From positions 1-25,866 of the forward strand of contig JABANP010000636.1 in assembly GCA_013115135.1 (NCBI GenBank): a stretch of DNA of 25,866 nt, in the 5' to 3' direction. The position numbers and the translations under genes were made by a program. This document shows, piece by piece, positions 1 to 10,207 of the stretch. The notes beneath the pieces were generated by a model that was not told the DNA's origin, did not search any database, and saw nothing but the letters and a program-made list of their open reading frames with translations. Every line of letters starts with the position of its first letter. Position 1 is the first letter of the stretch. Source of the DNA: Perkinsus olseni (taxonomy: Eukaryota > Perkinsozoa > Perkinsida > Perkinsidae).

Positions 1-634
1 CCCCAGCGATGCGCTGGGTGTCAGTTCAGTTCAACGCTGCTTCCGGCTTAGACTCTTGCCGAAGTACACGCTGATGTATTACTTCCAACCACTTCTAGGC
101 TACGTGACTTAGTGTTGCGAGACCAACTCCGAGAACGCAACGCGAGGTTTATTTCCGGTGTATTTTTGACAGTGTTGTGATGAATGAAACTCAACCCGTT
201 GTAAGCAGAGATAGAATCAGTGTCCGAAAAAACAACCGCCAAAAATCATAATCGACTCTCGGCGTTGTAATTCACTAAGGAAAAGCGCACAATGTAGATG
301 AGAAGCTGATCCTAAAATGTAAAGAGATTGAAAAAGGATATAAACAGTGTAATAAAACCATCACCACGACCCGCCAGCCAGCGCGCCCGACGCAGGCCAG
401 GCCGCTGATTGGCGGTCAACAACAACGGGTTAATAGAGACGTGACGTCTCAGACGTCTTATAAAAGTTTGAACCAAAGCGGCGGCAACGCGTGACTCAAC
501 AACGGACCTATACAATAGCCAGCAACAGCAGCAATAACGGTGGTAGAAAACGGTAACTGGACATACGTAGACTTCATGCTGTTAAACGTCAGCACACTTA
601 GGAGTGGACTTTTACTTCCAGAAGGAGACGATTC
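1..634. other. Flank without a recognised gene
   Basis: No convincing coding frame is visible; the short open frames have no family resemblance or splice pattern. A 7-bp hairpin (CCCAGCG/CGCTGGG) lies at the extreme left. Around 440-466 two AGACGTCT-type palindromic boxes sit next to TTATAAAAG, which could be a core promoter. The nearest gene, the amino-acid transporter, is transcribed towards this region, so the boxes do not serve it. Part of the right end must be that gene's 3' untranslated region. Confidence 0.5.
440..466 (+). promoter_or_regulatory. Possible TATA-type promoter with two AGACGTCT boxes
   Basis: GACGTCTCAGACGTCT is followed immediately by TTATAAAAG. Doubled palindromes next to an A/T box look like a core promoter, but no gene in the expected position or orientation is recognised, and TATA boxes are not known to be usual in perkinsids. 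This is a weak call from sequence alone. Confidence 0.2.
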
Positions 635-2375
635 TTATGATTCTCCGAAGTCCTCGATGGCACCGATGGAGCCAATCACTATCATAGGTATACACCAGAT
701 CAACACAATACAGATGATTACGAACTCTATCTTGTGCAGCTTGATGTAAGTCTTGACAGAACCTGAAAAATCGGGTGTCGGCGGAGCGAGAAAACTGCGA
801 GCGTTGCGGACTTACCCAGGACGAACTGTTGTATCCTTATGTAGTACACGCAAGGCATCATGGCAACCATAATGACCATAGTGAAAGAGCCTAAGACGTT
901 AATTAGACTCTGAATGTTGGGGACAACTTCAGCAATTAACAGCGTGAAGCCAACGCAGCACAGTCGAGCGATGAACCTCTTGATGCCAGCCTTCCAGGAA
1001 GTATCGTCTACAGGAATGTGAAACCAGTATTCAACAGAAGAGGCGATAGGCAACAACATGACCTGAACATAGTAAATACAGAAGATGCGTCGCTCATGTG
1101 TTGTGGCGCACTTACCACATAGTGTGGAATACTTGAGCAGATGACAGCGATTTCGGTTAAGTAACCCCATACGCCGTGGACAGGCTGATCAGGAGGGACG
1201 ATGGAATCCATGATAGGATGCGCCTTTAGTTCATCACCGTAGCCGTAGTAACCACAGATACCGATACCGATGTAACTGAGACAGAAAGTACATGATTTGG
1301 GGAAAATTTGGTACGACGAGGACTTACACTGTTAGAATAGTTAGATATCCAGTTATTGCAACGCCCTTAAAATGTGTAGGTTTGGCCATATCTCTCACCA
1401 GAGTCGCCACCGAATTGGTCACATTGAATGACAAAATACATACACCGAAGTTAGTGGCGATTGTCATAAAGTCAGGAGCGAAAATATCGTAATGGGGAGG
1501 AGTTGTTGCCGTGACCTAAATTAGAATTATGAAAACATTGCGAAATGTCGAGACGTCTTTCTTACTCCTGTGACGACGCCATTTACAGCAACAACAGCGA
1601 AGAGCACCAGAATGGCGACCATGCCGCACGTGGCGACGTAAGAGACCTCATTCATCGTCTTCAAGAACGTGAAGGGGATGAATATTCCAGCCCAGATGGC
1701 GACCCAACCTCTCTGGCCAAGAGAAGGGACGAGCTTCTCCAACGTCTCGCCCAATAGAACTAACAATGACGCGCAAATGCCCGACATTGTGATGTGAACA
1801 ATAAAGGCAGTGACGATTTGGCCTGACCAAGAGAAGAGAACTACGGTGAAACTGACAAGTATACATACACCCTTACCTATTCGGCCGTAACATGCCTTTC
1901 CCAAGTCCTCATAGGTGTAAACGGGCCCCTTCGATTTCGGACACAATGCGATGCCATCATAAAGTTTGGTCACATTGAAACCGGCAAACAGAGCACCAAG
2001 GAATAGACATAAAAACCCGCCTACCCAACCACAAGCTGCGAACACAGTGGGAAGCATCACAACGCCCATACCTGATCAAAAAGCGGCCATGCTCCTCAGC
2101 AGCGCGCCAAGATGAGAGGGCTTACCAATGGCCGATAACACGACACTGAATACTGATCTAATATCGGAGCACTCGCCATGGGGCATCTCTTCCTCTCCAC
2201 TGTCTTTCTTAGGAACATCCGCAGATCCTGAACTGGTTGCTGGGGACTTGGGAGACATCGCAGCAGTGGCGGAGTCATCCATAGCATGCAACTCGACATC
2301 GCCTGAACTCTTGCCGCTTGGAGCCACTACGCTGTCGTCTGGGCGGTGTTTTTTGAAGAAATTCATCAGAGGCAT
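635..2375 (-). CDS. Amino acid transporter, AAAP/SLC38-type (Aa_trans), 7 exons
   Basis: A polytopic membrane protein of 474 codons that probably moves amino acids, driven by an ion gradient. Exons on the minus strand are 2375-2126, 2071-1877, 1822-1566, 1515-1328, 1275-1116, 1062-816 and 762-635. Every junction is GTAAG...AG and every phase agrees. A hydrophilic, Ser/Pro/Asp-rich N-terminus of about 70 residues precedes the first helix, which reads SVVLSAIGMGVVMLPT across the first junction. Next come YEDLGKACYGRIGQIV, a long series of hydrophobic segments and the soluble end IGAIEDFGES. The start is fixed by TAA directly before ATG. An AG at 2399-2398 could be the trans-splice acceptor. The six introns are 54, 54, 50, 52, 53 and 53 nt. 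The second has no in-frame stop and is divisible by three, so retention would insert 18 residues. The family is clear; the substrate is unknown. Confidence 0.88.
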
Positions 2376-2783
2376 TTACAAATGGGCGATTACAGAGCTA
2401 CAGACCAGAAGCCGAATCCAGACCCTCCCCGATACCCTGACCATTGGAGCAGCCTCCAAACTCGATTTTGACTCCTGCTTATGCCAAAAGAACGGCGTAT
2501 CATCGTGCCTCAACCGGCAGCCCCCGAAGGAGAGAGAATCGTCTAGCTGCACGCTAGCCGCGAGAGAACCCAGTCGTTGCGTGGCCGCTGTCCCCTCAAA
2601 AGATTCCTTCCTCGAGTGCGCCTCGCAAATTCTCTTTCCCACGTTTCCCGATAACCGACTTAGTTTCCGCTGTCTCGCTGTTCTTGGAAGGTATGGATAG
2701 ACACCGAGTCCTTGTACTGATTACTGAACACCAAGATAAGAGATGGTTTTAGACAGACCGTTACAAACTAAATTACATCAACT
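2376..2783. other. Region between transporter start and tRNA-Glu
   Basis: It contains the 5' untranslated region and presumably the promoter of the minus-strand transporter. An 88-codon minus-strand frame (2642-2376) ends at the TAA abutting the transporter ATG. Its predicted peptide resembles nothing I know and would be an upstream ORF at most. No other gene is seen. Confidence 0.4.
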
Positions 2784-2856
2784 TCCGATGTAGTCTAGCT
2801 GGTTAGGATTCGTGGCTCTCACCCACGCGACCGGGGTTCGAGTCCCCGCATCGGAA
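2784..2856 (+). tRNA. tRNA-Glu (anticodon CTC)
   Basis: A complete cloverleaf can be drawn. The acceptor stem TCCGATG/CATCGGA is perfect over 7 bp. The anticodon stem CGTGG/CCACG encloses the loop CTCTCAC, giving anticodon CTC at 2818-2820. The T stem CGGGG/CCCCG encloses TTCGAGT, and the discriminator base is A. The internal A box (TAGTCTAGCTGG) and B box (GGTTCGAGTCC) fit Pol III promoters, and TTTT at 2859-2862 is the terminator. No intron is present. It lies about 400 bp upstream of the divergently oriented transporter start. Confidence 0.97.
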
Positions 2857-2882
2857 CGTTTTAAAAAATCTGTCCGTCCCTG

Positions 2883-4020
2883 TTACTGTGAATCCATACA
2901 TTCAAAACTAGCAGAACCCTCTGGGGGAGAAGACTCAAGAACGCAGCAAGCCAAGATCGTTAAAGAATGAAACTCCTGCGTCACGTCCATCCATTGCATG
3001 AAGAAGACCCCCGACAACGATCCGAGTCCTTCATAATGTTAATCAGGGCATCAAATTTTCGTTTGACCCCCTCAACTCCTGCCTCGGTAATGGTCACCGC
3101 CTAGTAGATCAGCGTAACATCTTGAGCTTGAGGTAGTTGCAACATTTCGAGCAGCATATGGACGAACCAGGACTGCTCGATGACGCCATTCCCATAGGAG
3201 TCTATTATTTGGAACGCGCATGAATTTACGTCCTGAACGACTAAGTCTCAGTTAAGTCGCTCGTGTACGGTGCACAGCGTAAGTCCGATAATCATACTAA
3301 TAACATTTTTACCCCGGCTGGGCGATTCCACCACACGACAACCGAACGCTTGTGTAGGGGAATCACCGGCCGAGGAGTTGCACGAGATTGCCCGTCCGCG
3401 GGAAGGAATCTACCAACCAAGAGTCGCAAAGCCCGCCTATTGATTGAATTCATCCTCTATCAGCTTACCGGGCTTGTCCACATCCACTGGGTCGAAAATC
3501 CGAGCGGAAGCGACAAGGGATAACCGCCCCGCTTGGCGGCTGCGGCGCGTGAAAGCAACTCCAAGACTCGCTCCCGTGAGTATCTTGTCATTATCTGCAG
3601 CAGCAGTAGTACGAGAGACGATCTCACAGATGACACCGATGAGGATATTCAGGTTCATGAACGGACCCACGACTCATGAAGAGCATCAGCAGAATGCCTC
3701 AACTGTCGGGGGACAGATGCCACACAATATTTATGCACGCATGCACATCAACCCGCTCACATCGGTCCAGTCTGAGAACAAGTGGACTGTTTTCAGGATC
3801 CACTGTCTCCACGGACAGCCACATCAAATTCTCATCCAGCGTGGCGTAAGAGCGCGAATGTATCATCGAATACCAACACCTGGGGATGTGGTACATTCTG
3901 ATGGAAAAGTCGTTAAATATCCCCTCATTAATGGGAGCGACCTCCGAGAGTCTCTCGACGAGAGATAGGGCCGAACATTTCATTAAAGAACTCAGGAATG
4001 CCATCATGCTTGGTCTCCCC
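2883..4020 (-). pseudogene. Voltage-gated cation channel relic (pore, S6, EF-hands)
   Basis: In order on the minus strand I see a pore-like FSDWTDVSG (about 3780-3750), then the S6 segment ILLMLFM with a frame change into VVGPFMNLNILIGVICEIV (about 3690-3610). An EF-hand loop DVDKPGKLIEDEF follows (about 3490-3445), then a second degraded one, IIDSYGNGVIE (about 3205-3170). The tail reads FFMQWMDVTQEF and ends at a stop at 2885-2883. The order pore, S6, cytoplasmic EF-hands is that of NaV/CaV-like channels. Decay is plain: stops between pore and S6, a frameshift inside S6, TAG after TLIY near 3110, and a shift at a five-G run near 2990. No clear voltage sensor precedes the pore. A mis-modelled intron could explain one break but not all. 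Confidence 0.65.
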
Positions 4021-4209
4021 TTGCTAGAGTTGGCCCACTATGTGGGAGTAATATCAACGACGTGCCTAGCCGCGCCAACTTGGGCAGGGACCTCCCAGCC
4101 GGCGATTTACATTCATGCCAGAATGATGTTGGGTTTGCCCGACTCGTCGGTCTTGGACGGATCGTCAACGCGACTATTCATGAAGAGGGGAGAGCAAAAA
4201 CAGAATACA

Positions 4210-4231
4210 CTTGAGCCAAGATGGCTACGGT
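4210..4231 (-). other. Spliced-leader sequence copy
   Basis: The minus strand reads ACCGTAGCC, then ATCTTGG, then CTCAAG. This agrees at all 22 positions with the perkinsid spliced leader as I recall it (the dinoflagellate form with Y for one U). The next bases are TGTATTCTG. A spliced-leader RNA gene normally has a GT donor directly after the leader; here GT appears only if the leader ends one base earlier. It is therefore either a relict leader in a retroposed mRNA or a divergent spliced-leader RNA gene. It lies about 200 bp upstream of the channel relic on the same strand. Confidence 0.75.
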
Positions 4232-4638
4232 CCGCATTGCATGCTCCTAACTAATTAGCTACAATGGGAACTCAATCATATACTCTTAACATAATAGATA
4301 TACTTCTCATGCTGGATCTCCTTGGAGCTTTTCGCGCACGCCCAAAAATAGCCTCATCATTCGGTGCCGCGACATGATAACAAAGGTGCTGATGACCGAT
4401 CGAGTCGCTGCCGTCGACTTCACCATTATGGAGTCAACCCTGGTTTCACATGCGCAGTTATCACCGTCCCTTCGCCCATACTGGTTGTCTGAGAGCGCTG
4501 AGATAACGGGGGGAGATTCAACGCTCGTAGCGACGGGATTTTCCCAGGAGGGGTCGAAGAACTCGAAGTAGAATTACGATATATTCGCACTATCATAATC
4601 TCCAACGCTCATCGATGTATGATGACTCGTACAGATTT

Positions 4639-5043
4639 TCACCGTCTACCCCGCAACTCGAAGCCCGCCATATCGAACTCACCTGTCGCGAACACTTCGC
4701 CTCGGTCATTTGTCGAGGAGGAGGAGGAGCCAAGCTGCGCAATTGGGCGTGCGCGATCTACTATATTTTCGCGCTCGCCATAGTGATCGATTATTGGCGC
4801 ATCTTCAATTTCAGGATCGATTTCTTCTGTACGATGTTTTTGACGCTTGATGCCACTTCTTCCGCACTCACCGCGACAAAGAGGACCAGTGGAAGGCCCG
4901 GAAGGGTTGAAATTGAGATCCTTTCGAAGTAGGTTTCTCTTCGGTCGCGACACGACTCTTCGACTCGGGTGCGAAGACGACGCCAACCGGAACTCTCCAG
5001 CCCGGGAGGAATAGTCAGTCCCTAACGCATGATGCGAGGACAC
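4639..5043 (-). CDS. Hypothetical Ser/Arg-rich disordered protein (doubtful)
   Basis: An open frame of 134 codons with an ATG. Its predicted protein is hydrophilic, rich in Ser, Arg, Gly and Glu, with a run of five Ser, an acidic patch (EEIDPEIEDAP) and no recognisable domain. A GTGAAAAT donor near its end could join a further Ser/Pro-rich stretch beyond 4580. It overlaps the first coding bases of the Sfi1-like gene on the other strand, and plus-strand frames here are also fairly open. It may be chance or a divergently transcribed gene; the sequence does not decide. Confidence 0.25.
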   Translation of the reverse strand: MSSHHALGTDYSSRAGEFRLASSSHPSRRVVSRPKRNLLRKDLNFNPSGPSTGPLCRGECGRSGIKRQKHRTEEIDPEIEDAPIIDHYGERENIVDRARPIAQLGSSSSSTNDRGEVFATGEFDMAGFELRGRR

Positions 5044-7763
5044 GTTGTGGTGATCAGGAAAGGAGCTATCAAGTGCATATCAGTGAGCGGCGAGGTCTTC
5101 GCTCGATGGAGGTTCGCCACAGTAAAGTCGGCACGACGGCTGCGGCGAATCAAACGCGGTCTTCTCGAGAGGGTTGTCATCCCAAGGTGGACTCAAGAAG
5201 CTACTCTAGAGCCGACCCAATTGTAACGTCAGATTCAATCGACTATTGCAACAGGCATTGGTGGGCTGGAGCGCTCACGCGTCCTTCGCCAAGGCTGTTG
5301 AACCTTGGCTAGTGGTCGGAGCGGACCGCAAAACGATGGACGCTCATTTCAAGTCTTGGTGGAAGTAAACTCCTCAACATCGTTTTCTTTCGGCCCTCAC
5401 CAGCCGTTAATTCTGTATCGGTTCGCCGTGTAGTTGACGGTCTCACCGTGCCTTCAGGCATGTTTCTCGGAAGCGCGATCTCAGCGCCCGACAAGCCAGC
5501 CTGATTCAGATGAGCCGACGGCGAACTCTGTTCAGGTGAGGCTGACCTCCCTTGGCATCATGACGCCCCTTCACGTCGCTCCCGGTTTCCCGCTACTTCA
5601 GGAGCCTCCTGGCCTTCCGAGTCCACAATGACCTCTTGGATCGAGGACGATGCCTTCATGCGTGGATACAACTCCAGTCGCTTTCTGAAGTACGAGAGAC
5701 GCTCATGATCGGCTGTCCCATACCACATTTTCCGCAGATCCTATCACAGTGGGGAAGATCTATGGGCCGTATCGAGTCTGCCGTCTCCCTTTCACACCGT
5801 CAATCGCTTTCACTTTGTCGCCGTATCCTATCCTCTTGGAAGGCACACAACAACCTCATGAACTCAGGACGCGCGCTGAATTACTCAAAGTTGCTGAAAA
5901 GCCTCCGGGCTGTCGTGGAGGGATGGAAGCAAGTTCGAGATCGATGCTACAATCTTCGGGGTTCGGCTAGGGCTTTCCGCCAATATCGGGCGGGCATTGC
6001 GCTGTGGAAGAAAGAGCAAGGGATGGCGGATCAGATAGCAATCTTTGCTGTGCGCGCTAAGATATTCGGTCATTTATCTGCGTGGCACGCCGCAGCGGAG
6101 CGGCGAATCTTAGCTCGAAGCAAGCTCGTTACAGAGCGACTAAGGGCAAATTTTTTGCGCTGGCAAGAACGATCTCGGCGGAACAGACTGAAACGTTTGC
6201 TCGTCTTTTGGCGGTATCAGTCCCGTCGGAGCTCACTGGAGCGCCGACTTATTGCCGTTGTTACCTTCGCCTGGCTTGCGCTTGGACGGCAGAGGAAAAG
6301 ATGGTACCTTGAGCACGTGTTCGAAACGTGGAAGGAATCGACGAAGATATCGCGGGCAGTCTCGAAGAGGGTGAAACAACGCGCTGCTGTACACCACTTC
6401 ATAGAGTGGTACGGCGTATTGTGGACGGCCCGAGCCAGCCGGGTCGGCGGGTACTTACGCCTGGCTGGGAGGCTAGCCTTCTGCTTCACCCGTTGGGCTA
6501 GCATCTCGAAAAGCCGAGTCAGGATAAGGCAAATTTCTTGGACTCGTCCGACAGAGCGCGGAAGAATCTTTGCGGCGTGGCTACGACTTCAACTGGCTGT
6601 GCGGCGCGGCGATCTGCTCACGATGCGAAGATCTTTGAAGGGCTTCCGGTTCTATCATCGACATAAGATACGCTTGAGACTGGACGACCGCCGAAGGGCG
6701 GCTGCTATCGAAACGCGGCGACAGAGGAAGATTTGGGATTTCATGAGGAATAATTTTGTGGCGCGTGACTTTGATCTACGACGGGCATTTAAGAGATACA
6801 GGAAAACAGTGGCAGTCCGGCGGTTGAAGCTCTCGCGTCGCTCCGCTTTGCGTCGATTGATCTTGCGGAAGTACTTCACCCGCATGCAGCGCCTCCACTG
6901 CGCCCTCCTCAATAGCCGTATCAACTCAGCGAACAGTAAGTCCGAATGACCGCCCGGTATTTGCGCATCCTCCAACCCACTCTATAATCCAGTCCGTAAT
7001 GGGAGAAAAAATATACGATAAGTGAGGCCACTATGCCACGCGGCAGCAAGGGGCACCAGCAGAGTACTCAGAAGTTGGCCCAGTGCTGCTCCAGTAGTTA
7101 CACCGCCACAAGACGTAGTGGCCTCAATTTATCATCATGATACGATAGTTCGACGACCGGCATTCTCGCCTTGCCACCGCGTAGCATAGTGGCCTCATTT
7201 TACATGTCGAACTGTCTCGGTGTTACATACTGCATTCGGCTGCGTCAGCCGGTGGCGAAATCTACTGAGTCAATTTCGGAAGTAGGTGAGGGAAGTTCTC
7301 GTCCATGCCTCAGGGTGCTTCAACGGATGGTCTGATGTCGCTAGAAGAATCCGATTTGCTCGATCAGCCTACCGGGAGCTCATAGGACATCACTTCATAT
7401 TGTGGCGGGACAAGGTAGGTCGTCGAGACCACGGCCAGTCGTCACGGGCCTTCCTCAGACCGTGAGCTCCTCTCGACTCCGGGGCATCGCTTATGGCATC
7501 CTCGTACGGCAGCTGAGGTCAGCATGGGCAGTGTTTCGAGAGGCCATCCGACTGCGGAGGTGAGTCCACGCGGAAGTACGGAACTCTCTCTCTCTCACCA
7601 CAATGATTCACGATTCATTCTGTCAAATTCAAAACTAATGATAGGGCTTCCGGTCCGTGATGGCAGGTTATACGGCCAGGCGCCTCTGCCATTGCTCGAT
7701 GATTCTCCAGGCGACGCGTGGTTTACCCCGAAAAGTAGCTTCAGAAGAGCTCGTGTTACATAA
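5029..7763 (+). CDS. Sfi1-like centrin-binding repeat protein, 7 exons
   Basis: A basic protein of 666 residues with Trp- and Arg-rich helical repeats throughout (for example FARWR, ALVGWSA, FKSWWK, ILSSWKAH, FLRWQE, LLVFWRYQ, FETWKE, FTRWAS, FILWRDK). The spacing of about 25-35 residues is typical of Sfi1 centrin-binding repeats. Such proteins form long helices decorated with centrin at basal bodies or spindle poles. Exons are 5029-5186, 5233-5364, 5458-5535, 5602-6935, 7314-7414, 7459-7559 and 7667-7763; they total 2001 nt in agreeing phases. The intron after 6935 matters: reading on gives a false stop at 6947, while splicing to 7314 adds two more Trp repeats. The start follows an in-frame TAA (5023) and an AG at 5017-5018 that could be the trans-splice acceptor. 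More N-terminal exons cannot be excluded. The introns of 46 and 44 nt are unusually short. Confidence 0.8.
7017..7206. mobile_element. Inverted-repeat (MITE-like) element inside an intron
   Basis: Arms at 7022-7051 and 7169-7198 are inverted copies matching at 26 of 30 positions by eye (GTGAGGCCACTATGC...GGCAGCAAGG against the complement of CCTTGCCACCGCG...GGCCTCAT). A third, internal inverted copy of the outer part lies at 7114-7131 next to the palindrome TATCATCATGATA. The element lies within the 378-nt intron of the Sfi1-like gene, which is much longer than its other introns. No reading frame is present. No clear target duplication is seen. Confidence 0.6.
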
Positions 7764-7798
7764 CATGTCATTCACTTGCGACTCTACCCGATGCTCGT

Positions 7799-8905
7799 TG
7801 TGCTAGTTGTTCATAAAACTATAGGGAGAAGATTAACCCGTCGTCGTCGCCTCGATTTGGATGGGGAAGGCTTCTCCCGTTGCCCATGTCTCGTAGCGTT
7901 CGCGAGTCAGTGCAACAGCTGCCGGGGACAGCACACGAGAACAGCGAAACTAGAAGAGACCATGGTACAGTGGCTGAGACATCGTCACGCGCCACAAAAT
8001 TGACTCAGTAGTCCGGCTAGCAGCCGTGACCAGTTCGGTCCTCCTGCAGCGGCTTCTCCACCTCAACGCTGTGTTCGACGCTCTGCTATTTGCGCCTGGC
8101 ACGATCATTGCATGGATTCTCAAGGTGAAGCCCATCTGCGCACAGCAAACAATCTCAAACTCCGCTCGACAGGCCGCATCTTCCGAGGTCCATGAGAGAT
8201 CCTATCAAGTCCTGCTGCCCATGGTCATCGTTGTCTTAGCTCTTGAAGGGGCCTCGACTTGCCCTCGGCTACAGCGGCAATCTCGGAGAGGGTGAGGGCT
8301 CTGCTTCGCTTCTATACCCCCACTGCCAAGCCCGCGTGAATCATCAGCTCTACAGAGAATCACTGCTAGTGGTTCATTGTTATCGCCATGTTATTGGTTT
8401 GCAACTCCCCAACTCTCCTGACCGTAGACTCAGTCTTAAGGCTTTAAGAATGTTCAGGACTATAAATCTGAACTCTAGGATTCTATCCCCCGAGACCACA
8501 GCTAGCTAAGCGCGGATCCACCGCTCTCATGCTTTCGTGTGCCAGTGTCCGCTCAGGCGCTGCTTAGCAGGTACCACATCTCTTTCTCTGGTTGGTGATA
8601 TCTATTTTCCCACTACTCGTCACACTCGTCGCCATCCTCGTCACACGCAATCAGGTGCAAGAGTTGACAGCAGCAGCGTGCCCGTACGATCGCTTCCTCT
8701 GTGCGTCGTCGATGTATCTTTCAGTTCGTGTTTGACGAGCTTCGAGGTGGTACTCATTTGCCTCGAGATCGTCCTAGTCTGCATCAGCGTGCTGGTCGGT
8801 ATTGCCGTCACAAGAAGGTTGATTGCCGTGAAAACATTCCGATTCTATGAACAATACTTCGTCACTAGCATGACCGAATGGCAGCCTCCAAGATTCTAGC
8901 CATTC
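7799..8905 (+). repeat. Degenerate duplicated block, copy A
   Basis: This stretch shares long near-identical segments with 12402-14300, including GATGGGGAAGGCTTCTCCCG, TCAAACTCCGCTCGACAGG and TTCGAGGTGGTACTCATT. Relative to copy B it has about 380 extra bases at 8364-8744. Several short frames are open but none stays open in both copies, so I see no conserved protein. A few frames contain hydrophobic runs (LEIVLVCISVLVGIAV), which could be the remains of a membrane protein or chance. It begins 36 bp after the Sfi1-like stop codon. Confidence 0.75.
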
Positions 8906-10207
8906 CTCGCGCTGCGTTCGAACCGTCAGTTTCATTAACGAATTTCTCGCTGACTGTGCAATATAACACGGTGACGTCGTCAACGACGTACACGCGTCAA
9001 CTTGACGTGTGCTCGTGGAGCCTGAACCTTGGAGGTGAAGGGGCCTCTGGAACGTCGAGGATAGTCTCGTTTAGAGACAATGCCCTGGGCGGTATTTTCG
9101 CGGCGACTTTGGGCGAGTGCGAAAAACAGAAGGTGGTTGAGAACTACAGCCGTCTACATCGTGCTGCGACAACGAGGGGGTGATTAAACGGCGAGGAAGA
9201 TATGAGGACGCGCTCCCGTGGCGTGCTAGTCACTTCGTGTGCCAACACACGCCGCAAACTAACACATTTCCTACTGGAGCGACGCCAACACGACACAGTG
9301 AAATTATACATGGGAAAACCTTCAACCGTACGCTGGGGGCGTGGAGGAAGTCTAGCTCTTGATTGCTGACTAGTATCAGTCGGACGGACGAACCTGGGCT
9401 TCAAGCCAAGGGTTTGGCATAGGAAACTAACAGAGAGAGCCGATACAACCGCCATGGCGCAGGCCGTGGGCACTCAGTGGTCTCCTCAGATTCGCTGACT
9501 GGTAGGGCGTCAGTAGACTTGGACCGTATGCGAGAGTCCCGGTTGAATTTGGCGTTTACTTGGTCATAGTGCAATAACGGAAGGTACAGGCGGTTCATGT
9601 TACTCGAACGTCCAGTGTTCTACCTGTTTTTCATGGCGATCATGAGTATCCGCAACGATCACGGTTTCGGCGTAAGATACGTCGGCGCGATCGCCTTTGT
9701 CGCTCGCATCAAGTATCACTGATACGGTTACCCTCCGCGGATTAGTATCACGGATAACCCCTGAATCAGGGGTACTGATACTGTATCAGTCACTTTAATC
9801 GTGTGAATGGTACACGGGTAATTGTGTTGCTCAGATTACAGAGACTGCGTGTCTATAGTCTTCGCAATCGACCGAGGCCCGCTTCCTTCATGGGATCTGT
9901 ACCCGTAACTTTGCTGTCACAATGTGACAGTCACATAAATAAACGCAGTAGCGAGATGGGAGCGACCTTCCTATCATCAAACCCTCCCCACTGGCGAGCT
10001 CAACACTACAGTCTTACTCAAATCAGCGTAGTTTAGCTAGGCTCTACTCCGGATGGGTTATGCACAGTTGTTTCACGAGGGAGATTTAACGAGGCGGCAA
10101 GATATGACGTTGAGTGTAGAACGTTCTATATGTAAAATACTTTCCGGAAATAGATAAAATCGAGAACTGGCCCCACCAGAAGGAAGAGCACGACAGGCAT
10201 AAGCCGT
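8906..10207. other. Copy-A-specific stretch, no recognised gene
   Basis: The second half of the duplication lacks this stretch: only about 260 bases separate the corresponding parts of copy B. Frames at 8878-9183 and 9144-9473 are open but match no family I know. From 9711 to 9791 there is a cluster of GTATCA/TGATAC words around a perfect hairpin, described separately. Nothing else stands out. Confidence 0.4.
9711..9791. repeat. TGATAC/GTATCA palindrome cluster with perfect hairpin
   Basis: ACCCCTGA/TCAGGGGT (9757-9764 and 9766-9773) forms a perfect 8-bp stem around one base. It is framed by GTATCA (9745-9750) and TGATAC (9776-9781), which pair as an outer stem. Further TATCACTGATAC and CTGTATCAGT words lie on both sides, and AGTATCAGT recurs at about 9372. 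It may be the end of a small transposon or a protein-binding cluster; no function is shown. Confidence 0.45.

Noticed and set aside
1236..1256. CACCGTAGCCGTAG, also leader-like
   Set aside because: It is coding sequence of transporter exon 5 on the opposite strand and stops matching after nine bases.
4310..4580. Voltage-sensor (S4-like) segment upstream of the channel relic, SRHRMMRLFLGVREKL
   Set aside because: Arginine spacing is irregular, no S1-S3 is visible, and the spliced-leader copy lies between it and the pore.
6936..6949. Stop codon at 6947 as the end of the Sfi1-like protein
   Set aside because: A GTAAGT donor directly precedes it, and the exons from 7314 onward continue the same Trp/Arg repeats in agreeing phase.
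6217..6975. Arg-rich minus-strand frames opposite the Sfi1-like gene
   Set aside because: They are antisense shadows of an Arg/Leu-rich coding region, without splice signals or family likeness.
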